Below are positions 1 through 7,636 of a DNA stretch of 49,548 nt, piece after piece. The translations under genes and the position numbers were made by a program. The DNA comes from an uncultured Collinsella sp. (GTDB taxonomy: Bacteria; Actinomycetota; Coriobacteriia; Coriobacteriales; Coriobacteriaceae). Positions within the stretch are counted from its first letter, which is position 1; every line of letters starts with the position of its first letter. A model generated the notes under the pieces. It had not been told where the DNA came from. It ran no database searches and was given only the letters and a program-made list of their open reading frames with translations. The stretch lies in assembly GCA_900752215.1 (NCBI GenBank), contig CAADUO010000002.1, positions 1 through 49,548 of the forward strand, given 5' to 3'.

Positions 1-2
1 AA

Positions 3-57
3 TCTCGATCTGTAACACCAGGCCCGGTTTCGACAGCCTACCTGTTACAGATCGAGA
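3..57. repeat. Inverted repeat, TCTCGATCTGTAACA family (copy 1)
   Basis: Perfect 15-bp arms TCTCGATCTGTAACA (3-17) and TGTTACAGATCGAGA (43-57). The same arm motif occurs three more times at 31619-31835. A second stem interlocks with it: GGCCCGGTTT (21-30) pairs with AAACCGGGCC (59-68). There is no T-run, so a simple intrinsic terminator is unlikely. I read it as a dispersed palindromic repeat. Confidence 0.8.
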
Positions 58-72
58 CAAACCGGGCCCAAG

Positions 73-105
73 CCGCCACAAAGGTGCCTGTCCCCTTTGT
101 GGTGG
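73..105. repeat. Inverted repeat, CCACCACAAAGG family (copy 1)
   Basis: Arms CCGCCACAAAGG (73-84) and CCTTTGTGGTGG (94-105) enclose the loop TGCCTGTCC, with one G.T pair. Three further copies with the same loop or its complement occur at 29903, 30771 and 31574. It lies directly after a copy of another repeat family, before the bglA promoter region. Confidence 0.8.
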
Positions 106-116
106 TTTGGGGCGGC

Positions 117-178
117 GGTATCAGAAAGTGTCAGACGGGGGCGGCTGCCGGGCCGCCGTGTGCGAAAAGAAGTGTCGG
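117..178 (+). promoter_or_regulatory. Candidate regulatory block shared with crr
   Basis: This stretch begins GGTATCAG, contains AAGTGTCAG (126-134), and ends GCGAAAAGAAGTGTCGG (162-178). The same start and end, 61 bp apart, recur at 5734-5794 upstream of crr beside an RpiR-type regulator gene. The two AAGTGYCRG half sites are 43-44 bp apart in both. A GATACT hexamer follows at 217-222 and could be a -10 box. Shared control of bglA and crr is an inference. The block could instead be a dispersed repeat. Confidence 0.45.
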
Positions 179-258
179 CCTGCGTCGCTGTCGTTGGGCG
201 AGGCCCTATTTGCGGGGATACTGAAACCACGACAAGCAGCGTATGAAAGGATCGATGC

Positions 259-1689
259 ATGGCTTTTCGTAAAGACTTCCTGTGGGGCGGCGCGACGGCT
301 GCCAACCAGTGCGAGGGCGCCTACAACGTGGACGGCCGCGGCCTTGCCAACGTGGACGTGGCTCCGCACGGCCCCGAGCGCTATGCGGTGGTCTCCGGCC
401 AGCGCAAGATGCTCGACTTCGAGGACGGCTATTACTATCCCGCGCAGACCGGCATCGATTTCTATCACCATTACAAGGAGGACATCGCCCTCTTTGCCGA
501 GATGGGCTTTAAGACCTTCCGCATGAGCCTGGCCTGGACCCGCATCTTCCCCAACGGCGACGAGACCGAGCCCAACGAGGCTGGCCTGGCCTTCTACGAG
601 GACGTATTCCGCGAGTGTCAGGCGCACGGCATCGAGCCACTCGTGACCATCACGCACTTCGACTGCCCGATTCACCTCATCAAGGAGTACGGCGGCTGGC
701 GCAACCGTAAGCTCATCGACTTTTACAAGAACCTCGCGACCACGATCTTCACCCGCTACAAGGGTCTGGTGAAGTATTGGCTTACCTTTAACGAGATCAA
801 TATGATCTTGCACCTGCCGTTTATGGGTGCCGGACTGGTCTTTGAGGAGGGCGAGAACAAGGAGGCCGTCGAGTACCTGGCCGCCCACAACGAGCTCGTC
901 GCCAGCGCTTGGGCAACCAAGATTGCCCACGAGATCGACCCCGAGGTCAAGATCGGCTGCATGCTCGCCGCAGGTAGCTACTACCCCTACAGCTGCCGTC
1001 CGGGCGATGTGCGCCAGGCGCAGCTCGACAACCAGGACAATTACTTCTTCGTCGACGTCCAGAGCCGCGGCTACTACCCGGCCTATGCCGTCAAGAAGCT
1101 CGAGCGTCTAGGCATCGATGTGGGCATGACCGATGAGGACCGCGAGATCTTGGCCGCCAACACCGTCGACTTCATCAGCTTTAGCTATTACAGCACCCGT
1201 TGCTCCGCCGGTGCCGATAACCCCGATGTCGAGCGCACCCAGGGCAACGCCTTCGCCGGCGCCAAGAACCCCTACCTGCAGGAGAGCCAGTGGGGCTGGG
1301 CCATCGATCCGCTGGGCTTCCGTATTACGCTCAACGATCTGTACGACCGTTATCAGAAGCCGCTGTTTGTGGTCGAGAACGGCCTGGGCGCCAAGGATGT
1401 TGTCGAGGAGGATGGCTCCATCAACGACGACTACCGTATCGACTACCTGCGCCAGCATATCGCCGCGATGCGCGATGCGGTGACCGAGGACGGCGTTGAC
1501 CTGCTGGGCTACACCACCTGGGGCCCGATCGACCTGGTGTCTGCCGGCACGGGCGAGATGTCCAAGCGCTATGGCTTTATCTATGTGGACCGCGACGATG
1601 CGGGCAACGGCACCCTCAAGCGCTCCAAAAAGAAGAGCTTCGACTGGTACAAGCATGTCATCGAAACGAACGGTGAGGACCTGTCCTAA
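259..1689 (+). CDS. bglA: 6-phospho-beta-glucosidase, glycoside hydrolase family 1
   Basis: A 476-residue cytoplasmic GH1 enzyme that hydrolyses phosphorylated beta-glucosides (for example cellobiose-, salicin- or arbutin-6-phosphate) brought in by a PTS. The N-terminal FLWGGATAANQCEGA is the GH1 signature. The acid/base glutamate is Glu179 in TFNEIN, and the nucleophile is Glu373 in VVENG. Near the C-terminus SAGTGEMSKRYGFIYVD fits the phosphate-binding loop of the 6-phospho subgroup, where Ser, Lys and Tyr bind the phosphate. Length is normal for the family. The ATG follows GAAAGGATCG. No beta-glucoside permease is adjacent, which is common. The upstream block shared with crr suggests control by the RpiR-type regulator. 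The gene symbol stands for the family; ascB or bglB would serve equally. Confidence 0.93.
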   Translation: MAFRKDFLWGGATAANQCEGAYNVDGRGLANVDVAPHGPERYAVVSGQRKMLDFEDGYYYPAQTGIDFYHHYKEDIALFAEMGFKTFRMSLAWTRIFPNGDETEPNEAGLAFYEDVFRECQAHGIEPLVTITHFDCPIHLIKEYGGWRNRKLIDFYKNLATTIFTRYKGLVKYWLTFNEINMILHLPFMGAGLVFEEGENKEAVEYLAAHNELVASAWATKIAHEIDPEVKIGCMLAAGSYYPYSCRPGDVRQAQLDNQDNYFFVDVQSRGYYPAYAVKKLERLGIDVGMTDEDREILAANTVDFISFSYYSTRCSAGADNPDVERTQGNAFAGAKNPYLQESQWGWAIDPLGFRITLNDLYDRYQKPLFVVENGLGAKDVVEEDGSINDDYRIDYLRQHIAAMRDAVTEDGVDLLGYTTWGPIDLVSAGTGEMSKRYGFIYVDRDDAGNGTLKRSKKKSFDWYKHVIETNGEDLS

Positions 1690-1690
1690 G

Positions 1691-1711
1691 GAAGTTGAGA
1701 CACTCAACTTC
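1691..1711 (+). terminator. Short perfect hairpin after bglA
   Basis: GAAGTTGAG, a 3-nt loop ACA, then CTCAACTTC, starting one base after the bglA stop. There is no T-tract afterwards (AGGGTCTCC), so it may be a 3'-end stabiliser or a weak terminator. Confidence 0.45.
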
Positions 1712-1889
1712 AGGGTCTCCTAACCAAGGCGCCTGACGAGCAGTTAATGCTTGCCGGGCGCGTTCGCATCGGGATGCCCATCAAGGAAGTGGCGTTGCGC
1801 GCGTCCCTTCTGGTCCATGCGGCTCAAAATCGCGGCGTGATGTGGACGGCTGGGGTCGAATTGGCAACATTTCGAGCCTGGCTTCGATA

Positions 1890-1918
1890 TTGAGACTGGT
1901 TCTTTATTAAAATAGATT
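1890..1918 (+). promoter_or_regulatory. Putative promoter of the LuxR-family gene
   Basis: TTGAGA (1890-1895), a 17-bp spacer, then TAGATT (1913-1918), in a locally AT-rich stretch about 30 bp before the start codon. The -35 matches consensus at four or five positions and the -10 at four. Confidence 0.45.
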
Positions 1919-1948
1919 TCCAGACAATTGAGCGGCCGGGGGTTAACC

Positions 1949-3493
1949 ATGAGGGGCATGGGAGACACAACCGCATATCTGCGTCGGGGCATTCGGGAGA
2001 TAGTATGCCTGGCGCTGTTCTTCTTCACGTTTTTGGCGTGCGAGTATCTCTTTGATGTGCGCATGGCCGAGTTCGTGCCATCGAGTGAGGTCGTCATCTA
2101 CGAGAGCATCGTTGTCGGCGCGAGCGTGATTGGCTTTTTCGTGCGCCCATTTCTGTACTATCGCCTTCCCCAGACGATCGATGCGACGAGCGATATTACA
2201 GGCGTGCTGTTGGTATCGGCGTTGCTGCTGATGATTACGGCAGTGCGGTTTGAGGTAGTAATTGCCGGCGGTCTGGTGGCGTGCTGCGCCCTGGGCTATT
2301 GCGGATCGACCGCCCATGCCAATCTTGCGCGGCGTTTTGCGCAGACGCCCTGCCTGGCGCGCGCCGCCGCACTTTCCTATGCCATGGGCGTTCTGGTACA
2401 GGTGATCAACCACATGGTGATGCCTGTCGGTATTCCTCAGCAGGCTGTTCTGGTCGTCTGTGCGATCGCGCAGGTGGCGTTGCTCCACGGTGCCCGACGC
2501 GCCAAGCTGCGCGACGAGTCCGACCCCAACTTTGAACCCAGTGCTGCCGGGCTTTCGGTAGATGCTCTGGAATATGGCGCCAAGTGGCATGACGATCCCG
2601 AGGCAAAGGCGGCATTCCGTCGCGCCGTAGTTCGCCTGACCGTGGCGACGGCGTATCTTTCCAGCGTATTCGCCGCTCTCAACGCGGGCTTCACGACCTT
2701 GCATGCTGTCGGAGCCGTCGATTTGGGCGATTGGCCGCGCCTGCTGCTTGTCGTGAGCTCGTTGGTCGCTGGCGCACTATTTGACCTGCACGGCCGCTCG
2801 TATATGAATATCGGCATGACATGTGCCTCCATACTGTCCACGCTTTCGTTCTTTGTGCTCATCGTCGATGGTAATGGCGGCAACGAGCTTGCTGCCACGA
2901 TCATCTTTTATCTGGGCTCGGGCTTTTTCGTGGTGTTCTTTACCACAAAATATGCCGCCGTCTCGCTCTATGCGCGCTGGTCATATTTTTGGCCGTGCAT
3001 GGGTCGCGTCGTCAACAACGTGTGCTCGATGCTCGTGACGGCGCCGGCGGTGGCGATCATCTCGAGTCAAAACGTGCTGGCTGCGGTCGGTGCGGCGCTC
3101 GTGATGTTTGTGGGCATTGCGATTACGCTGCTGGGGCAGTTGGGGCAACGAGCCGATGATGCCGTGATGCAGGATGGCCTGCCGCTTGCCACCGACGATC
3201 TTGGTGGGGATCTTGCGCCCACATGCTTCGACCCCGAGCCCGTGGAGGCAGCGGAGCTCACGTCCGATGAACGCCTCGATGCTTTCGTCGCCACCTTTGG
3301 GCTTACAGAGCGCGAGCGCGATATTCTTGAGGTCTTGGTCGTTTCGGACCAGAGCGTTCAGGACATCGCCACGACGCTCTTTCTTTCGCGCTCCACGCTC
3401 TACCGCCACATTTCCTCAATCAACAAGAAGACCGATACCGCCTCGCGTGTGGCCCTTATCAACTTCTTCTGGTCCTGGACGCCCAAGGACTAG
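1949..3493 (+). CDS. Membrane-anchored LuxR-type transcriptional regulator
   Basis: About 514 residues. The first ~400 form a polytopic membrane domain with roughly ten to twelve hydrophobic segments (for example LALFFFTFLACEYLF and ITLLGQLG at its end). The last ~65 residues are a LuxR-type helix-turn-helix: LTERERDILEVL, then SVQDIATTLFLSRSTLYRHI as the recognition region. This MFS-like membrane plus LuxR design is a large family in Coriobacteriia, usually with unknown ligands. I chose the ATG at 1949 because GGGGG (1938-1942) lies at RBS distance. A TTG at 1928 is in frame but has no RBS. It lies downstream of bglA in the same direction but has its own possible promoter. Target genes are unknown. 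Confidence 0.88.
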   Translation: MRGMGDTTAYLRRGIREIVCLALFFFTFLACEYLFDVRMAEFVPSSEVVIYESIVVGASVIGFFVRPFLYYRLPQTIDATSDITGVLLVSALLLMITAVRFEVVIAGGLVACCALGYCGSTAHANLARRFAQTPCLARAAALSYAMGVLVQVINHMVMPVGIPQQAVLVVCAIAQVALLHGARRAKLRDESDPNFEPSAAGLSVDALEYGAKWHDDPEAKAAFRRAVVRLTVATAYLSSVFAALNAGFTTLHAVGAVDLGDWPRLLLVVSSLVAGALFDLHGRSYMNIGMTCASILSTLSFFVLIVDGNGGNELAATIIFYLGSGFFVVFFTTKYAAVSLYARWSYFWPCMGRVVNNVCSMLVTAPAVAIISSQNVLAAVGAALVMFVGIAITLLGQLGQRADDAVMQDGLPLATDDLGGDLAPTCFDPEPVEAAELTSDERLDAFVATFGLTERERDILEVLVVSDQSVQDIATTLFLSRSTLYRHISSINKKTDTASRVALINFFWSWTPKD

Positions 3494-3614
3494 CGTATGA
3501 GCCGCCGCCCAGTTCCTTACTCTAACGGGGGGATGTGGCCTCAAAGCACGCCCACATCGACGCCTCGCCTGCGCTAAACTGAAGAGCACGTACGCAATTA
3601 CGAGAGGAGCCCGC

Positions 3615-4298
3615 ATGGAGGCTTACAAGCAAGAGTTCATCAAGTTTATGGTTGAGTCCGACGTTCTTAAGTTCGGCAGCTTTACGCTCAAGAGCGGCCG
3701 TCAGTCCCCGTTCTTTATGAACGCCGGCGCTTACGTGACGGGCTATCAGCTCAAGAAGCTGGGCGAGTATTACGCCCAGGCCATCCACGATAACTTTGGC
3801 GACGACTTTGATGTGCTGTTTGGGCCGGCCTACAAGGGTATTCCGCTGGCCGTCGTGACCGCCATTGCCTACCACGAGCTGTACGGCAAGGAGGTCAAGT
3901 ACTGCTGCGACCGCAAGGAGGCCAAGGACCACGGTGCCGATAAGGGCAACCTGCTGGGTTATGAGCCCAAGGACGGTGACCGTGTGGTCATGGTCGAGGA
4001 CGTCACCACCAGCGGCAAGTCCATCGACGAGACCTATCCCAAGGTTAAGGCTGCTGCCGATGTCGAGATTAAGGGCCTGATCGTGTCCCTCAACCGCATG
4101 GAGGTCGGCAAGGGTGGCGTGACCACCGCGCAGAAGGAGATCGAGGCAAAGTACGGTTTCCCCGTCGCGAGCATCGTCTCCATGGCCGAGGTCGTCGAGA
4201 CCCTCTACAACCACGAGATCGACGGCAAGGTCGTCATCGATGACGAGCTTAAGACCGCCATCGACGCCTACTACGAGCAGTACGGAGCACGGGAGTAG
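3615..4298 (+). CDS. pyrE: Orotate phosphoribosyltransferase
   Basis: A 227-residue enzyme of pyrimidine synthesis that joins orotate and PRPP to form orotidine monophosphate in the cytoplasm. The N-terminus FGSFTLKSGRQSPFF contains the conserved Lys/Ser-Gly-Arg orotate loop. VLFGPAYKGIPLA is the type I PRTase core. VVMVEDVTTSGKSIDETY is the PRPP-binding acidic loop. The length is slightly above the E. coli enzyme. The ATG at 3615 follows GAGAGGAG. No other pyr gene is adjacent, so it is a detached pyrimidine gene. A composite hairpin element starts 3 nt after its TAG stop. Confidence 0.95.
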   Translation: MEAYKQEFIKFMVESDVLKFGSFTLKSGRQSPFFMNAGAYVTGYQLKKLGEYYAQAIHDNFGDDFDVLFGPAYKGIPLAVVTAIAYHELYGKEVKYCCDRKEAKDHGADKGNLLGYEPKDGDRVVMVEDVTTSGKSIDETYPKVKAAADVEIKGLIVSLNRMEVGKGGVTTAQKEIEAKYGFPVASIVSMAEVVETLYNHEIDGKVVIDDELKTAIDAYYEQYGARE

Positions 4299-4301
4299 GT
4301 A

Positions 4302-4532
4302 GTTACGCGGGTTTACCAACCCGTGTAACAGCTCGACGCTGCGCGGGCCGCATTTGGACAATCTGACGTTCAACTTCAAGGGCGCGACCAGAAGGTCAGC
4401 GCCCTTTCGTTTCACGTCACCTTGTCTCAAATGCGGCCCGCTCGCTGGCGCTACCAAAACATCGGCGTTGCCGCGCTAGTCATCGGGGACGTTCTTGTTT
4501 GACTGGTCGTTTAAGAGCGTCCCCAATGACTA
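4302..4532. repeat. Composite nested-hairpin element, copy 1 (after pyrE)
   Basis: Three parts in fixed order. Part I: a 12-bp stem GTTACGCGGGTT/AACCCGTGTAAC around TACC (4302-4329). Part II: an outer stem GCGGGCCGCATTTG (4343-4356) with CAAATGCGGCCCGC (4428-4441), extended by GACAA/TTGTC, enclosing an inner stem AAGGGCGCGACC-AGAA-GGTC-A-GCGCCCTT (4378-4406). Part III: a TAGTCATCGGGGACG palindrome (4477-4532), joined through the linker CTACCAAAACATCGGCGTTG. Copies 2 and 3 at 7331 and 26973 keep the stems with different bases. The invariant core is GACCAGAAGGTC. It starts 3 nt after the pyrE stop. The function is unknown: a terminator, a mobile repeat or an RNA. Confidence 0.82.
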
Positions 4533-4541
4533 CTTAGGAAT

Positions 4542-4605
4542 GAGCGTGGATAATCTCCCGTTTTTGGCCCCCGTGTGGGCTCAAAGTGGGAGATTATCCA
4601 CGCTC
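4542..4605. repeat. Single-copy long palindrome, 18-bp perfect arms
   Basis: GAGCGTGGATAATCTCCC (4542-4559) and its exact complement (4588-4605) surround a 28-nt loop rich in T and C. No second copy is in the window. It stands between the composite element and the rpiR-side palindromes in the pyrE/rpiR convergent gap. Confidence 0.75.
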
Positions 4606-4746
4606 GTTGGATAGGTGTCCGAAAATCAACGCTCATTCGGTTGGCGCAGGGGCAAGCTGTTTTCCGCTGTGGTGCCACATGTGAGCCTGGCCTCCTGTGC
4701 CAGATTCTAATAACGAGTTTACGGAATAAATAGTTATTAGAGCTGA

Positions 4747-4790
4747 AATGGCCGACCTAATGACGAGAAGTCGTTATTAGGTCGGCCATT
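4747..4790. repeat. Palindrome with 20-bp arms near the rpiR end
   Basis: AATGGCCGACCTAATGACGA (4747-4766) pairs with TCGTTATTAGGTCGGCCATT (4771-4790) with one G.T pair and a 4-nt loop GAAG. A weaker nested pair CTAATAAC/GTTATTAG lies just before it. On the minus strand it would form a strong hairpin downstream of rpiR. Confidence 0.72.
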
Positions 4791-4818
4791 AGTCATTGGG
4801 GACGTTCTTAAATGACTA
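4790..4818. repeat. TAGTCATTGGGGACG-family palindrome overlapping the rpiR stop
   Basis: TAGTCATT (4790-4797) pairs with AATGACTA (4811-4818); the interior is GGGGACGTTCTTA. This is the short form of the palindrome that ends each composite element. The last three bases, CTA on the plus strand, are the TAG stop codon of the leftward rpiR gene. Confidence 0.75.
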
Positions 4819-5670
4819 CTTGAGCCCGGGCAGGCGGGTGTAGGGGAACGAGCGCTCCAGGAATTCGGCACAGCGGGCGTAGTCTTTGGCGAAGTAGCTG
4901 CTGTAGAGCGAATCGAGCACGTATTGCACGGCGATGTGGCTTGCGAACTGCGTGATGCGGTGCGTCATGCTCTCGTGATCGCTCACCGTAAGGTAGGCGG
5001 CAAAGCCGGGGTGAATGCGCGCGCAGTAGGGCGTGCCGATGATGATGACCGGGACATGCCGGCTGCTGAGGATCGGCAAGATTTTCTTGAGGTTGGGCGC
5101 AAGGCCGCTGTAGGAGATAACGATCGCCACGTGGTCGGCGCCCGAGGCGAGCGCCGTGCGCACCTGTGCCTCGATGTTGTCGTAGCATGTGGCGCTCTTG
5201 CCGACGGAGAGCAGGCGATCGCGGAACATGCCAGCCGGATAGAGGTTGTGCGAGCCCGTGTAGATGTCGACCTGTCGGGCGTTCGCGATGAGCTTGACGG
5301 CGTGGTCAAGCTGCGTGGGGTCGAGCAGCTCCTGCGTTTCGGCCAGCGTGGTCTGGTAGAGTCCCTTCATGCGCTCCATAACCTGCGCAGGCGTGGAAGT
5401 GGCATCGAAGGGAAAGTTGATATCAACGTCGCGTCGGTTGCCTGCCTCGGTTGCTAAGCGAATAAGCTCGACCTTGAGATCTTTGAAGCCCTCGAGGCCG
5501 AGCTTTTTGCAAAAACGGTGCACGCTCGCAACAGAAACGTTGGCGCGCGTGGCAAATTCCTTAATAGAAAGCCCGCGGATGTCCTCGCCGATGGCAAGGG
5601 CTGCAATGCCGAGTTGTTGCTCGGTGGGGGTGATGCCCTGCGCCTCGGTGATCTTGCGTTTGATATCCAT
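4816..5670 (-). CDS. RpiR/MurR-family transcriptional regulator
   Basis: 284 residues. The N-terminal ~77 residues are an RpiR-type helix-turn-helix (LSIKEFATRANVSVASVHRF). The C-terminal half is a SIS domain (DIYTGSHNLYPAGMFRDRL; HVAIVISYSG), which in this family binds a sugar phosphate. The ATG at 5670 follows GGGAG at 5-nt spacing; an upstream in-frame ATG at 5700 has no RBS. It is divergent from crr, and the gap contains a block shared with the bglA upstream region, so I infer control of PTS sugar genes by a phosphosugar signal. Its stop codon lies inside a repeat palindrome, suggesting that the original C-terminus may have been altered by the repeat. Confidence 0.88.
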   Translation of the reverse strand: MDIKRKITEAQGITPTEQQLGIAALAIGEDIRGLSIKEFATRANVSVASVHRFCKKLGLEGFKDLKVELIRLATEAGNRRDVDINFPFDATSTPAQVMERMKGLYQTTLAETQELLDPTQLDHAVKLIANARQVDIYTGSHNLYPAGMFRDRLLSVGKSATCYDNIEAQVRTALASGADHVAIVISYSGLAPNLKKILPILSSRHVPVIIIGTPYCARIHPGFAAYLTVSDHESMTHRITQFASHIAVQYVLDSLYSSYFAKDYARCAEFLERSFPYTRLPGLK

Positions 5671-5733
5671 GCGAACTCCCACACTCGCCAAACCTACCAA
5701 AAAGGGATGGGTTTATTTTGGCACGTTTCGGTC

Positions 5734-5794
5734 GGTATCAGGAAGTGCCAGGGACGGGGCGGCGGCAGGACTCGAGAGCGAAAAGAAGTGTCGG
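5734..5794 (+). promoter_or_regulatory. Candidate regulatory block shared with bglA
   Basis: Starts GGTATCAG, contains AAGTGCCAG (5743-5751) and ends GCGAAAAGAAGTGTCGG (5778-5794), whose 17 bases are identical to 162-178 upstream of bglA. A GATACT hexamer follows at 5833-5838, as it does after the bglA copy. The position between the divergent rpiR-type gene and crr suits an operator. No binding data are implied. Confidence 0.45.
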
Positions 5795-5918
5795 GTTTGG
5801 TGTGCCCGCTTCTGCCCGTCCCGTGCACAGGCGATACTCGGCTTATCGACCCGCGATGCAAAGGAGACGTTCATCCCACGAGCACTACCGGGAAGGGCTC
5901 GCGATTCGAGTCCCCACC

Positions 5919-5947
5919 TTAGCATTTGAACCATTTAGCACTATAAT
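5919..5947 (+). promoter_or_regulatory. Putative promoter of crr
   Basis: TTAGCA (5919-5924), a 17-bp spacer and a perfect TATAAT (5942-5947), leaving a 5' leader of about 40 nt before the crr start. An imperfect palindrome GCGCATAACGTTGCGC (5960-5975) lies just after the expected transcription start. Confidence 0.65.
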
Positions 5948-5996
5948 TACCGTAGGCATGCGCATAACGTTGCGCTTAATCAAGAGGAGAAAACGT

Positions 5997-6533
5997 ATGG
6001 GTCTGTTTGACATGTTCAAGAAGAAGGCTGAGCCCGCGGCTGCCGCTGTCCCGGCCTCCATCTCTGCTTCTGCCGGCGCCGACGTGCTGTGCTCGCCCGT
6101 CAAGGGCAAGGTCATCAAGATGGCCGACGTGCCCGATCCCGTCTTTGGTGGCGAGGTTCTGGGCAAGGGCTGTGCCGTGTGGCCCGAGGACGATCTGGTC
6201 TACGCTCCCTGCGACGGTAAGGTGACCGTCACCATGGGTCACGCCGTGGGCTTGCAGTCCGATAGCGGCATCGAGGTTCTGGTGCACGTTGGCGTCGATA
6301 CCGTCAACATGAACGGCGACGGCTTCGAGGGCTTCGTCAAGGCCGACGACGTCGTGAAGGCCGGCCAGCCCATTCTCAAGATCGACCGCGCCAAGATCGC
6401 TGCTGCCGGTTACAAGGACTGCGTCGTCGTGGCCGTGTCCAACACCGCCGAGTTTGCCGATGTCGAACTCGCCGTCGAGGCCGACTCTGCTGTCGCCGCC
6501 GGTGACGCCATCGTTAAGGTCGTCCGCAAGTAA
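5997..6533 (+). CDS. crr: PTS glucose-type enzyme IIA
   Basis: 178 residues, a soluble phosphocarrier of the PTS glucose family. It takes phosphate from HPr and passes it to a sugar-specific IIB. The core resembles EIIA-Glc: SPVKGKVIKMADVPDPVFG, GHAVGLQSDSG with the supporting histidine, and VLVHVGVDTVNMNGDGF with the phosphorylated histidine in HVGVDTV. About 27 residues of a Lys/Ala-rich N-terminal tail (MFKKKAEPAAAA) precede it. The ATG follows AAGAGGAG; a longer upstream reading frame has no RBS. It is divergent from the RpiR-type regulator and monocistronic, with a terminator 25 bp downstream. The symbol is by family; it could be IIA of an N-acetylglucosamine or beta-glucoside system. 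Confidence 0.9.
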   Translation: MGLFDMFKKKAEPAAAAVPASISASAGADVLCSPVKGKVIKMADVPDPVFGGEVLGKGCAVWPEDDLVYAPCDGKVTVTMGHAVGLQSDSGIEVLVHVGVDTVNMNGDGFEGFVKADDVVKAGQPILKIDRAKIAAAGYKDCVVVAVSNTAEFADVELAVEADSAVAAGDAIVKVVRK

Positions 6534-6556
6534 ACTGCGGCATCCAAAGGATGTGC

Positions 6557-6589
6557 AAGGGTGGTCGGGTTTTCCGGCCACCTTTTTTA
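6557..6589 (+). terminator. Intrinsic terminator of crr
   Basis: A GC-rich stem AAGGGTGGTCGG (6557-6568) pairs with CCGGCCACCTTT (6574-6585) with G.T pairs, and is followed by a T-run (TTTTTT, 6583-6588). Confidence 0.85.
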
Positions 6590-6674
6590 TTGCACCGCGG
6601 GAAAGCGTTTTATTGCACGTTGGGCGGGCTTGCAAACCGTTCGGACGCTAAAACGAACCGACCGTGCCTTCGCG

Positions 6675-6704
6675 TTGCCGAGGGTGTTCATAAGCGGATA
6701 GTAT
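6675..6704 (+). promoter_or_regulatory. Putative promoter of the lipoprotein gene
   Basis: TTGCCG (6675-6680), 18-bp spacer, TAGTAT (6699-6704), about 65 bp before the start codon. Confidence 0.4.
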
Positions 6705-6769
6705 GGGCTTACTTATTACAACGTGCGCCGCGTCCGGGAAGCGCGGTGCCGCTCATTGGGAGGAACAAC

Positions 6770-7327
6770 ATGAAAAAGAAGCTGCTGCTTGCGCCCCTCA
6801 TGGCCGTCTTGGTTGCATGCGTGGTCGTGCTTTCCGGTTGCGGAGGCCCTTCGGTTGAGGAACTCATCACCGAGGATCTTACGACGCAGTTTGACGAGGT
6901 CAAAAACGGTGGCGACGACTTCCTCTCTGGTCTGGAGGAGGCTTCGGGCGACGAGTTCGAGCAGCTGGGTATCGATCCCAAGGAGTATGCCAAGACCTAT
7001 CTCGAGGGCTTTGACTACAAGATCGGCGACGTGACGGTCGACGAGGACAAGGGTGTCGCGACCGCCGAGGTCTCCATCACCTGCAAGTCTATGAACAAGA
7101 TCGTCGAGGACTTCTCCACCCAGTATCAGGAGAAGGTCGCCGCGCTTGACACGGTTCCTTCCGATGACGAGCTGTACAAGATGGCCGGTCAGGTTATGGT
7201 CGATGTGACCAAGGCCACCGAGCCCAGGAAGACCACGGTTATCTTCAAGTACACCTGCAACGACGACGGTGAGTGGTCTGCCGACGACTCCGTCAACTCC
7301 GAGATGATGGATGCAATGCTGAGCTAG
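6770..7327 (+). CDS. Putative lipoprotein of unknown function
   Basis: 185 residues. The N-terminus MKKKLLLAPLMAVLVACVVV followed by LSGC is a clear type II signal peptide with a lipobox, so the mature protein should be acylated at the cysteine and held on the outer face of the membrane. The rest is acidic and helical-looking, with no motif I recognise; it resembles small DUF4854/DUF5105-like lipoproteins of Gram-positive gut bacteria, but I cannot assign a family. Start ATG follows GGGAGG. It has its own promoter and is followed 3 nt after the stop by a composite hairpin element. Confidence 0.8.
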   Translation: MKKKLLLAPLMAVLVACVVVLSGCGGPSVEELITEDLTTQFDEVKNGGDDFLSGLEEASGDEFEQLGIDPKEYAKTYLEGFDYKIGDVTVDEDKGVATAEVSITCKSMNKIVEDFSTQYQEKVAALDTVPSDDELYKMAGQVMVDVTKATEPRKTTVIFKYTCNDDGEWSADDSVNSEMMDAMLS

Positions 7328-7636
7328 GGGGTTACGGCGTTTTACCAAACGCCGTAACTGCTCGACGCTGCGCGGTCACCAGAGCGACAACTTGTCATTC
7401 AAAGAGGACGGCATGACCAGAAGGTCAATGCCGCCCTCTTTTTATGCCAATTTGTTCGCTCTGGTGACCGCTCGCTGTCGTTGCCAAAACATCGGCGTTG
7501 TCATGGCAGTCATTGGGGATGTTCTTAAATGACTAGTCGTTGGTGACGTTCTTGTTTGACTAGTCGTTTAAGAACGTCCCCAACGACTACCTTCCGCGCA
7601 ACGGTATTGCGACGGCTGGGTTGAGCAGCACCAGCG
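7328..7636. other. 309-bp gap between convergent genes, occupied by a repeat
   Basis: The lipoprotein gene and the gph-like gene converge here. Apart from about 45 bp before the gph stop (ACCTTCCGCGCAACGG and onward), the whole gap is composite element copy 2. No gene is seen. Confidence 0.85.
7331..7589. repeat. Composite nested-hairpin element, copy 2 (after lipoprotein gene)
   Basis: Part I: a perfect stem GTTACGGCGTTT/AAACGCCGTAAC around TACC (7331-7358). Part II: outer stem GCGGTCACCAGAGCG (7372-7386) with CGCTCTGGTGACCGC (7457-7471), inner stem AGAGGACGGCAT-GACC-AGAA-GGTC-AATGCCGCCCTCT (7403-7439). Part III: an enlarged TAGTCATTGGGGACG-type palindrome (7507-7589) that is duplicated around TGACTAGTCG. 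The linker GTTGCCAAAACATCGGCGTTG matches copy 1. It begins 3 nt after a TAG stop. Relative to copy 1, both stems of part II have different bases but stay paired. Confidence 0.82.

Larger units (their letters stand above)
4299..4815. other. 517-bp gene-free stretch filled with palindromes
   Basis: No gene is seen. The stretch holds, in order, a composite nested-hairpin element (4302-4532), an unrelated palindrome with perfect 18-bp arms (4542-4605), a non-repetitive segment of about 100 bp, a weak palindrome CTAATAAC/GTTATTAG (4707-4740), a 20-bp-arm palindrome (4747-4790), and a TAGTCATT palindrome that runs into the rpiR stop codon (4790-4818). Three of these structures are described separately. 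Since pyrE and rpiR converge here, some may serve as terminators. Confidence 0.85.
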
